Under the pieces are notes generated by a model. It saw only the letters and a list, made by a program, of their open reading frames with translations, had not been told where the DNA came from and did not search any database. The position numbers and the translations under genes are program-made. Shown here piece by piece: positions 1 through 8,203 of a stretch of DNA of 64,000 nucleotides (the stretch's first letter is position 1; each line of letters starts with the position of its first letter). The stretch is from an uncultured SAR86 cluster bacterium (GTDB taxonomy: Bacteria; Pseudomonadota; Gammaproteobacteria; Magnimaribacterales; AG-339-G14), in NCBI GenBank assembly GCA_902561325.1, contig CACEOL010000002.1:124001-188000 (forward strand). Reading direction: 5' to 3'.

Positions 1-1
1 C

Positions 2-496
2 TGTGTTATTGGATTTGTAAGTTCTAAGTTATTAACTGGAGAGGGGGTATATAGACATATAGATTGGCCTGTTGTTATTTTATTGGCAGCAATGATTCCA
101 ATTGGAAATACTTTAATTTCCTATGGAATTACTGATTCTGTATCTTCCTATTTAGCAGGTCTATCTACAGTTGTGGATTACGTTTGGCTGGTAGTTCTGA
201 TAATGATTATTACAATGTTTTTATCAGATATTATTAACAATGCTGCAACAGCAGTGATTATGGCTCCTTTAGCTGTATCTCTCGCAGACAAAATTAATCA
301 ACCAATTGAACCTTTCTTGATGTCAGTAGCTATTGGAGCAAGTTGTGCATTCCTTTCACCTATTGGACATCAATGCAATACCTTGGTAATGGCTCCCGGA
401 AATTATAAATTTGGCGATTATTGGAAAGTAGGATTACCTTTGGAAATTCTTATTATCTTAATAAGCGTTCCCGCAATAATCTTTTATTGGGGTTAA
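2..496 (+). CDS. SLC13-family (citrate/anion transporter-like) permease, C-terminal part; 5' truncated by window edge
   Basis: Open frame continues upstream of the listed ATG to base 2 (CVIGFVSSKLLTGEGVYRHIDWPVVILLAAMIPIGNT...); hydrophobic with SDIINNAATAVIMAP motif. Confidence 0.8.
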   Translation, partial: CVIGFVSSKLLTGEGVYRHIDWPVVILLAAMIPIGNTLISYGITDSVSSYLAGLSTVVDYVWLVVLIMIITMFLSDIINNAATAVIMAPLAVSLADKINQPIEPFLMSVAIGASCAFLSPIGHQCNTLVMAPGNYKFGDYWKVGLPLEILIILISVPAIIFYWG

Positions 497-499
497 TTT

Positions 500-814
500 T
501 TAAGATAAATTCTTTTTAGTTGCATTTTTTTGAACGCTTTCAATTCCTTTCTTTAAGGAATTCTCAGATTTATATCCTTGGCTAGTAGCTATTACCTTAT
601 TATTCCCTGCAATTACATTAAAGAAGAACTTTCCAGCTTTATTTTTTAAAATTCTAAAAGATTTTTTCTTTTTAGAATTTAATATTAAGGATTTCGCTCC
701 TTTGGAGCATGCACTTTTTGTAGTGTAGGACTGACTAGCACATATTATTTCCCCATTTTTAGCTTTTAACCTAAATCTAAATTTTCCAGATTTATCTTTA
801 TATATCTCAAACAA
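500..814 (-). CDS. YegP/DUF1508-family protein with two tandem repeats
   Basis: Repeats FEIYKDKSGKFRFRLKAKNGEIICASQSYTTKSACSKG and FRILKNKAGKFFFNVIAGNNKVIATSQGYKSENSLKKG. Confidence 0.8.
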   Translation of the reverse strand: MFEIYKDKSGKFRFRLKAKNGEIICASQSYTTKSACSKGAKSLILNSKKKKSFRILKNKAGKFFFNVIAGNNKVIATSQGYKSENSLKKGIESVQKNATKKNLS

Positions 815-891
815 TTTTCTCTCCTATATTTCAATTAAATAATATATAAATTTCACTCTATGTAAATTTTCTAATAGAATCAATCCCCAAT

Positions 892-1920
892 ATGAAACTT
901 TTTGAAAAGTATTTTAATGATTTCATTGGATATTTAATTCTTCTAAATGTTATCCATCAAATATTAGTCTCTGGATATTCGTTATCCGACAACCTATCAA
1001 CTTTATCAGAAAACTTTATTTTATTTTCTTTCATCATTTATATATTTGAAGCAATTTTAAGAATTTACAAAGAGAGAAAATTTTCAACCTTACTTTTAAT
1101 TGATATTGTTGTTATTTTTAATCATCTATTTATTAGTATCATTGATTTAAGAATCTTCAGAATTTTTAGAGCTTATTCAATTTTTAGTCGATTCAGAATT
1201 TTACTTCCAACAAATACATTGTTAAAAACAATATGGAAACAAAGGCTTTCAATATTAGGAACTCAAATCGTTGTCTTTTCTCTGCTCTTAATATTTTCAG
1301 TAATTATCCATTTTCTTGAAAAGGATCTTCAGCCAGAAGCATTTGGAAATATACTTGATTCAATGTGGTATGGAATAGCTACTCTTACTACTGTTGGATA
1401 TGGCGATGTCACTCCTGTCTCTGATTTAGGAAAACTTATTTCCAGTTTTGCAATGTTTTTAGGTATTGCTATGTTTGCTTTGCCAGCAGCAATTCTTGCT
1501 TCAGCTTATTATGAGGATATTCAGAAAAGAAATTTTTTAGTTTCACTTGAGGCAATAACAGAAATAAATTTATTTTCAACTCTTCCTATAGGAGCAATTA
1601 CTAAAATAAATTCAAAACTAGAACCGTTAGTTTTACCAGCAAAACAAATTATTTTTGAAAAGGGGGATATTGCAGATGCTCTATACATAATTGAATTTGG
1701 CAGTGTACAAGTAGAAATTGAAACTCCAGTTGTATTAGGTTCTGGAGATTATTTTGGAGAAACTGGCTTAATAAGCCAAGCAGAAAGAAATGCAACTATA
1801 TCTGTATTAGAGGAGGCTAAACTGTTAAAGCTTTCAAAGGAATCTTTAGATGAATTAACTGATGAATATCCAATTTTGTTTGAAGATTTAAAGAAAACTT
1901 CTGAAGATAGGACAGGATAA
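892..1920 (+). CDS. Voltage-gated K+ channel with C-terminal cyclic-nucleotide-binding domain
   Basis: Selectivity filter TLTTVGYGDVTP; Arg-rich S4-like DLRIFRIFRAYSIFSRFRIL; C-terminal phosphate-binding-cassette-like GDYFGETGLISQAERNATI. Confidence 0.88.
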   Translation: MKLFEKYFNDFIGYLILLNVIHQILVSGYSLSDNLSTLSENFILFSFIIYIFEAILRIYKERKFSTLLLIDIVVIFNHLFISIIDLRIFRIFRAYSIFSRFRILLPTNTLLKTIWKQRLSILGTQIVVFSLLLIFSVIIHFLEKDLQPEAFGNILDSMWYGIATLTTVGYGDVTPVSDLGKLISSFAMFLGIAMFALPAAILASAYYEDIQKRNFLVSLEAITEINLFSTLPIGAITKINSKLEPLVLPAKQIIFEKGDIADALYIIEFGSVQVEIETPVVLGSGDYFGETGLISQAERNATISVLEEAKLLKLSKESLDELTDEYPILFEDLKKTSEDRTG

Positions 1921-1922
1921 TT

Positions 1923-3020
1923 TTATGATTCTATTTCGTGGCTGGATTCAACATAAACTGATCTAGATGGGAAAGCGAAGTCAGATCCATTTTCTCTAAC
2001 AATTTCCATTACTTTATGCACAAGCTTTTGCTTTAAGTCAGTGTAGTGAGAATAATCTCTCTCGGCTGAATAGCATAGAATTTCAACATCAATTGAACTT
2101 GCTCCAAACTCAACTGCTTTTGCAAAAGATTCTTGCCCAGGATTGATTGCAAAGCCTTCCTTGTCATTATTTATGTATTCGCCTATTTCATCACATATTG
2201 ATTTCAGTTGTTCTACTGAAGTTGAGTATAAAAGATTAATCTGCCATTTAATTCTTCTATATCTTAACTCTCCATGATTAGTTACATTGACATCTGAAAG
2301 GTCTTTATTAGGAATTATCATAGGCGAAGTATTAAAAAGTCTTATCATAGTTGATCTAAATCCAATGGTTTCCACGATTCCGTGTAATTTACCATCAACC
2401 TCTATTCTGTCTCCAGGTTGAAATCTATTTTCTGCAATAATAAGGATTCCTGAAATAAGATTTTTAAACAAATCTTGAGCTCCTAAAGCTACGGCAACAG
2501 AAAAAAGACCTAACCCAGCAATAATAGGTCCTATTTCAACTCCAAATATATCTAAAATAATAGCAATAGCTAAAATCCAAATTAGAACTCTTGTAAATCT
2601 TTCTAACCACATAGACAAAGCTGCAGTTACCCAAGATTTTATTGCGAGAAGTTCAAAGATTGGTCCGATTGCTTTTGTAAGAACACTAAATATTGTAAAA
2701 GCAATTAAGGCTTTTACTGAATTAGTTAAAAAAACATCTGCAATTCCAGATAAAGGTAATAACTCTATTATTAGGTAAAGCCCTAAAGCTAGAGGAACAT
2801 TTCCAATGGGCTTTTCAAGAGTTTCAAGAAGAATATCGTCTGCCTCTGTCTCTGTTTCTTTTGCTAAATTTTCTAAAAATTTAAATACTCTTGAAATAAT
2901 CAAAGCTCTCAAAACTAAGGAGAAAACTATAATTACTATTGAAATAACAACGTTTCCAATAGAAATTCCTAGGAAATCTTGATTCCATACACTGGAGATT
3001 AAGTTAAAGAAGCCATCCAT
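1923..3020 (-). CDS. Mechanosensitive ion channel, MscS family
   Basis: MscS core IIAGLGLFSVAVALGAQDLFKNLISGILIIAENRFQPGDRIEV. Confidence 0.9.
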   Translation of the reverse strand: MDGFFNLISSVWNQDFLGISIGNVVISIVIIVFSLVLRALIISRVFKFLENLAKETETEADDILLETLEKPIGNVPLALGLYLIIELLPLSGIADVFLTNSVKALIAFTIFSVLTKAIGPIFELLAIKSWVTAALSMWLERFTRVLIWILAIAIILDIFGVEIGPIIAGLGLFSVAVALGAQDLFKNLISGILIIAENRFQPGDRIEVDGKLHGIVETIGFRSTMIRLFNTSPMIIPNKDLSDVNVTNHGELRYRRIKWQINLLYSTSVEQLKSICDEIGEYINNDKEGFAINPGQESFAKAVEFGASSIDVEILCYSAERDYSHYTDLKQKLVHKVMEIVRENGSDFAFPSRSVYVESSHEIES

Positions 3021-3025
3021 AATTA

Positions 3026-3820
3026 CTAGTTAAAATTATACGAAAATACTGTAGCAAATCCCTCTTCTTTTTTTACTGCATTTGAAGGGGGTTTTGAGTC
3101 ATAAAATGTATTGTATTGAAGAGAAATTTTAAAATTGTCATTTACGTGAAAATCAAATTGACCTATCAATGTTGCTTTATAGTCATTAAATGAACTTATT
3201 CCAGGTTGCAAAAAAGCAGATAAATCAAATACTATATTTTCATCAATTAAAAATTCGCTGTGAAAATAAGAAGACAATCTAAGTGTATTATCAGAAATTG
3301 CTGATAAATCTTCCTCATTTTCATTTATTATTCCTATTCCTATTTTAAAGTTATTTTCTAAATTAAATCTTGCGCCTAAACCAATCAATTCCCTTTTATT
3401 AAATTTTCTAAAGGGATTCTTAGAATACTGTATAAATGCCTCTAAACTTGGATCTTTATCAAATAAAAAATTTAGTCTTAGATGAGCTAATGTTGCAGAG
3501 TCATAATTACTTTTATTTATTTTCTTTTGAGATCTTTTAACAACAAAAAAAGTTTCTAAATTATCTATGTTGTAGTCTAGGGAAGATTGAATAGAAAAAC
3601 TGTCTCTATTTCGATTTCCTCTAGAGAAATTTAGAGAACCAGAAAGGTTTGCAAAAAAACCTTTTTCTCCATCTCTTCTAAGATCTTCAACATTTACAAT
3701 AGCTTCTGAATATATAAAAGAAGGAATCAAAATAAAAATAAGCAGAAATAACTTACTTGTTTTCCGCAATAAAGACTCCAGACCAGTTTTCAGGCAAAGT
3801 TTGCTTGGATAATTCATCAA
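3026..3820 (-). CDS. DUF481-like outer-membrane beta-barrel protein; start may be a TTG at 3769 overlapping the cyclase stop
   Basis: Signal peptide (KLFLLIFILIPSFIYSEA), alternating beta-strand pattern, terminal FSYNFN; N-terminal part of ORF overlaps upstream CDS. Confidence 0.7.
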   Translation of the reverse strand: MMNYPSKLCLKTGLESLLRKTSKLFLLIFILIPSFIYSEAIVNVEDLRRDGEKGFFANLSGSLNFSRGNRNRDSFSIQSSLDYNIDNLETFFVVKRSQKKINKSNYDSATLAHLRLNFLFDKDPSLEAFIQYSKNPFRKFNKRELIGLGARFNLENNFKIGIGIINENEEDLSAISDNTLRLSSYFHSEFLIDENIVFDLSAFLQPGISSFNDYKATLIGQFDFHVNDNFKISLQYNTFYDSKPPSNAVKKEEGFATVFSYNFN

Positions 3821-5933
3821 TCCTTTCTAAAAATAGCGTGTAGTATAAATTAAATTCAGGTTTAGAAAACCTATATTTATCAATGTGTTCTTTTGCTTTA
3901 TTCCAATTTTGACTTCTATAATTAACCAAAAAATTTCGATGGTCTTCAAAAAAGGCTTTATCGGTATCGATTTCCGTTTTATCAAATACTGTATAAATAG
4001 TTACGGGTTCTGATTTCCCTTTTACTGCAATTGAATCAAGTTCATAAATTATATATTTTTCCTCTGAAAGTCCCTTGATTGATCCTTCTCCAAGAATAAT
4101 TTGCATTCCATAATTACTAGATTGCCCTTCTAAACGAGAAGCTAAGTTAACTGCATCTCCTAGTACCGTATAATCAAATCTTTTATTCGAACCCATATTA
4201 CCAACAATACATTCACCTGTATTAATACCAATTCCAACAGATAATTTATCTTCATTTAATCTATTTAAATCTATATTCAATTGCTCTAAAGCTTTAGTCA
4301 TTGCAAAAGCTGCATTTATAGATTTCTCTCTGTGATCTGGATCTTCTGATGGAGCGTTCCAAAATGCCATAATACAATCACCCATGTATTTATCTATAGT
4401 CCCTTGATTATTCAAAATTTCATTTGACAGAACAGTTAATAAATTATTTATTAAGTCGGTTAAGGCTTCTGGATCACTTTTATATTTTTCAGAAATTGAA
4501 GTGAAACCTCTTATATCAGAGAATAGAAATGTCATTTCTTTTCGTTCTCCCCCTAATTTGAGAGATTCACTAGATTTTGCTAATTTTTCTACCATTACCG
4601 GCGACATATACTGAGAAAAGGCATTTCTTACCTTGCTTCTTTCTAATTCGGTAAAGAGAAAATTAAAAAAGGTGACTACCAGATAACATAAAAGACAAAT
4701 CACCAGTGGAGATATAGGATCTATAAGATAACTATAATTATTAAAAATATAGTAACTTCCTAAAATTGAAATACTATTCCCAAAAATAAAGACAGATAAA
4801 CCTCCTATAGGTCCTAAAGATTGGATAAAAAAAGTAATCAACAGAGCAAGTATAATTCCAGTTATCAGTTCCAAACCAAAAATCCAATCAGGTCTTTTAA
4901 GAAATTGTCCAGAAAGAATTTGATCAGTTAAATTAGCAATTATATTAACTCCAGGAACGTTATTTTCTAAAGGCGTGGATCTTAAATCAAATAATCCAGG
5001 AGCACTTGTTCCGACAATTAGAATTTTCCCTTCAAAGAAGTCAGCTGAATAATTAGAGCTCAGGACTTCCCAAATTGGAATGGTTTTAATAGGTTTTTTA
5101 GAATAATGAATCCATGCAGATCCATCTTCGTTTGTTGGAATGATTAGATTTCCTAATTTAACATGATTTATCCCAGTTTCTTCTCCAAAAGCCGTCTCTC
5201 CAGAGGCATTTGATGATTTTATCTGATAAGTAGACGCGCCAATGGCAACTCTTAAAATCTCTAATCCCAAAGAAGGAACTAAAGAATCATTTATATTTTC
5301 AAAAAGAGGAAGTCTTCTTATTATTGAGTCATTATTTCCTATACTCATGCTTCCTATGCCTTGGGCAGAATTGTCTAAAATATTCAAATTAGTTTGGATA
5401 CCTGAATATTTTTGTAGAAATTTTCTAGGATTATCGCCTTGCTCTATTAAGCCAAATTTTGATTTAAATGAATTATCTAAAGAATTACTTGGTATAGATC
5501 CTAAAACTACTCTCCCATGATTTTTTATTGACCTAGCAAATATATCGTCATTATCAGGGACTTCATTAAGTATATTTTGAAGAGATGGATTATCTTTATA
5601 TTGTTTTTTTAGTTCTTTTGAACCTGTTCTATCAAACTCAGCAAAAACAATATCAAAACCTAAAGAAGCAGATAGATATGTTTTGTCTACCAATTTTCCA
5701 AGAACACTTCTAGGCCAGGGCCATTGACCTATTTCCTGAAGTGATTTTTCATCAATATCAATAACTATTACAGCATCCGAAGAAATAGACTCTCTTGGAG
5801 AAATATTTTGAAAGAAATCAAACGCATTATTTCTAAGATTAGCAAAAGTATTTAGAGGGTCAAAAATTGGAATTAAGCTTACAAATAATGAGAAGGGTAT
5901 TAAAAGATATTTTCCAATTCTTGAGAAATTCAT
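3753..5933 (-). CDS. Class III adenylate cyclase with CHASE2 extracellular sensor
   Basis: CHASE2-like N-terminus, three TM segments, catalytic FLFSDIRGFTSISE, TIDKYMGDCIMAFW, FDYTVLGDAVNLASRLEG. Listed ORF starts at 5960; MNFSRIGKYLL at 5933 fits better. Confidence 0.88.
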   Translation of the reverse strand: MNFSRIGKYLLIPFSLFVSLIPIFDPLNTFANLRNNAFDFFQNISPRESISSDAVIVIDIDEKSLQEIGQWPWPRSVLGKLVDKTYLSASLGFDIVFAEFDRTGSKELKKQYKDNPSLQNILNEVPDNDDIFARSIKNHGRVVLGSIPSNSLDNSFKSKFGLIEQGDNPRKFLQKYSGIQTNLNILDNSAQGIGSMSIGNNDSIIRRLPLFENINDSLVPSLGLEILRVAIGASTYQIKSSNASGETAFGEETGINHVKLGNLIIPTNEDGSAWIHYSKKPIKTIPIWEVLSSNYSADFFEGKILIVGTSAPGLFDLRSTPLENNVPGVNIIANLTDQILSGQFLKRPDWIFGLELITGIILALLITFFIQSLGPIGGLSVFIFGNSISILGSYYIFNNYSYLIDPISPLVICLLCYLVVTFFNFLFTELERSKVRNAFSQYMSPVMVEKLAKSSESLKLGGERKEMTFLFSDIRGFTSISEKYKSDPEALTDLINNLLTVLSNEILNNQGTIDKYMGDCIMAFWNAPSEDPDHREKSINAAFAMTKALEQLNIDLNRLNEDKLSVGIGINTGECIVGNMGSNKRFDYTVLGDAVNLASRLEGQSSNYGMQIILGEGSIKGLSEEKYIIYELDSIAVKGKSEPVTIYTVFDKTEIDTDKAFFEDHRNFLVNYRSQNWNKAKEHIDKYRFSKPEFNLYYTLFLERIDELSKQTLPENWSGVFIAENK

Positions 5934-6006
5934 GCTAAATAAAATTTTATTTTTATCCAATATTAGTCTTATTTTTAATATAATCCTTTTTCAAATTGCC
6001 TTTTAC

Positions 6007-7347
6007 ATGAAAAACGTTCAGCTTTTGTTTAAAAAAATAAGTCTATTTATATGCCTTATATTAAGTATAAATCTTTTCACTCAAAATGTTCCACCATCAA
6101 TAAGCGATCCTGAAGAATTAAAAGCAACACAAATAGAAAGAGAAAAGGTATTTGATTCGATAATCGATGATCCTACTAATCTTGAAAATTTATTTAATTA
6201 TGCAAATTTGTCTATTTTAGTTGGTGATTTAGAGGCTGCGATTGGAGTTTTTGAGCAAATGTTAATCTATAAGCCAGATTTGCCAAGGATAAAGTTAGAA
6301 TTGGGTGTTTTATATTTTAGATTAGGAGCCTTTGCATCAGCTAAACGGTATTTAGATGATGTTGAAAATTATGATCCGCCTAAAGAAGTTAAAGAAAAAG
6401 TAGAAGTATTTTTAGACCAAATAGAAAACGAAACAAAACTATTCAAAACTCAATCAGTTGTTTCTTTTGGAATGGGCATGTCAGGCAATGCAAATGCAGG
6501 TCTTGATACAGATGTTGTTACCATAGTTGGAGATTTAGGAGCAATTGACTTGCAGATTTCTAACAAACCAAAATCAGATTTATATTATACAGCTGCATTT
6601 TCCTCTCAAATCACACAAGATTTAAGACACCCAAGAGGAGACACTCTCAATTATATCGTTTCTCTATCGAGGCAAACTTATAGAGATTTTTCTAATTTTG
6701 ATTCATCTACGGGCGTGTTCTCTTTAAATAGAGAGTTTAATATGCTTGATGATGAAAAACTTGGCCTAACAAATCAATCACTTACACCATCATTTACAGC
6801 ATTTAAAGTTTTTTTACAGGGCTCTGAACTACTTAGGTCTCATCGTGCTGAGGTTGATTGGAAAACAACATTGAGAGATTCCGGATCTTTTGGCTTAAAT
6901 GTATATCTTGATGAAAGAGACTTTCTTGGTTCGCAGAATAAGACAGGAGATTTTATCGGGGTAGGACTTAGTAGAAGTATAGTTTTCCCTAAGAGCGGTG
7001 TTTTCTTAAGTTATAAAACAAATTATGAGCATTTTTATGCAACTTCGCCTATTGAAACTTACATAAAAAGATCCTTCGACTTGAGTACTAGACGAGCGTT
7101 AAATTCAACAACTTTTGCAACCACAAACGTTGCTTATTCATATAAGGATTATGAAGAGAAAGACCCTTTTTTGGGATTGAGATCTGATAAATCCTTAAAC
7201 TTAAGATTTGGTCTAACCAAAATAATTGATTTGTGTTGGAATGCAGATTTTGGAGTAACTTTTTCAAATAATAAAAGTACTGTTGGACTATATTCACGTT
7301 CTAATGAGGGCCTAGCTGTAAAATTTAATTATTTATGTACAGATTAA
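6007..7347 (+). CDS. TPR-containing outer-membrane protein with C-terminal beta-barrel (Slam/DUF560-like architecture)
   Basis: Signal peptide MKNVQLLFKKISLFICLILSINLFTQ, TPR-like helices, then long beta-rich region. Start moved from 5932 to ATG 6007. Confidence 0.6.
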   Translation: MKNVQLLFKKISLFICLILSINLFTQNVPPSISDPEELKATQIEREKVFDSIIDDPTNLENLFNYANLSILVGDLEAAIGVFEQMLIYKPDLPRIKLELGVLYFRLGAFASAKRYLDDVENYDPPKEVKEKVEVFLDQIENETKLFKTQSVVSFGMGMSGNANAGLDTDVVTIVGDLGAIDLQISNKPKSDLYYTAAFSSQITQDLRHPRGDTLNYIVSLSRQTYRDFSNFDSSTGVFSLNREFNMLDDEKLGLTNQSLTPSFTAFKVFLQGSELLRSHRAEVDWKTTLRDSGSFGLNVYLDERDFLGSQNKTGDFIGVGLSRSIVFPKSGVFLSYKTNYEHFYATSPIETYIKRSFDLSTRRALNSTTFATTNVAYSYKDYEEKDPFLGLRSDKSLNLRFGLTKIIDLCWNADFGVTFSNNKSTVGLYSRSNEGLAVKFNYLCTD

Positions 7348-7348
7348 A

Positions 7349-8203
7349 ATGAAGAATCAATATATTTTAAGGGTTCAATGTCCTGATAAATATGGCATTG
7401 TTGCAAAAGTATCTTCTACGCTTAATAAAGCAAATCTTTTTATTTTAGATTCTGCTCATTACGGAGATCCTGAAAATAAAATTTTCTTTATGCGAGCAAA
7501 ATTAATTTACTCAAAAAAAATATTAGACTTAAATAAATTTTCTAAATTTTTTGAAAAAGAGTGTAAAAACTTAAACATGAAATGGTCCATTAAAGAAGAA
7601 GGATACAAACCTAATACGGCAATTTTTGTTTCAAAGTATGGACATTGCTTACAAGATTTATTGTATAGAGTTGATTCGGGAATTTTGCCTATGAATATTT
7701 CTTGCATTATCTCTAATCATAAAGATCATGAAAAAATAGCAAGTTGGCACGACATTCCTTTCTTTTATATTCCAATAAATAAAAATAATAAAAACAAGTC
7801 AGAACAAGAAACGAGAAAAATTATCAAAGAGCTAGATATAGACTTGATGATCCTCGCCAGATACATGCAGATATTATCTAACAAAATGTGTAAAGATTTT
7901 TATGGAAAAATAATTAACATTCACCATTCATTTTTACCAAGTTTTAAAGGAGCAAAACCATACCATCAAGCTTACGAAAAAGGAGTAAAAATTTTAGGAG
8001 CAACCGCCCACTATGTTTCTTCAGAATTAGATGAAGGTCCGATAATCGATCAAAGCGTTGAAAGAGTAGACCATGCTAAAACTCCAAAAGACCTTGAATT
8101 GATAGGAAGAGATCTTGAATCTATTACTTTAGCAAGAGCTGTAAAATATCATATAGAAAGAAGAATATTCATAAATAAAACCAAAACTGTAATTTTTAGC
8201 TAG
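7349..8203 (+). CDS. purU: Formyltetrahydrofolate deformylase
   Basis: N-terminal ACT domain (LRVQCPDKYGIVAKVSSTL), C-terminal formyltransferase fold INIHHSFLPSFKGAKPYHQAYEKGVKILGATAHYV. Confidence 0.95.
   Translation: MKNQYILRVQCPDKYGIVAKVSSTLNKANLFILDSAHYGDPENKIFFMRAKLIYSKKILDLNKFSKFFEKECKNLNMKWSIKEEGYKPNTAIFVSKYGHCLQDLLYRVDSGILPMNISCIISNHKDHEKIASWHDIPFFYIPINKNNKNKSEQETRKIIKELDIDLMILARYMQILSNKMCKDFYGKIINIHHSFLPSFKGAKPYHQAYEKGVKILGATAHYVSSELDEGPIIDQSVERVDHAKTPKDLELIGRDLESITLARAVKYHIERRIFINKTKTVIFS

Noticed and set aside
5242-5520. 92-aa plus-strand ORF
   Set aside because: Antisense to the adenylate cyclase coding region, no protein-like features.
5937-5952. 16-bp perfect palindrome AAATAAAATTTTATTT at the cyclase / TPR-protein divergent junction
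   Set aside because: Composed only of A/T in an A/T-rich region, so likely by chance; it is not CRP-like (TGTGA-N6-TCACA).
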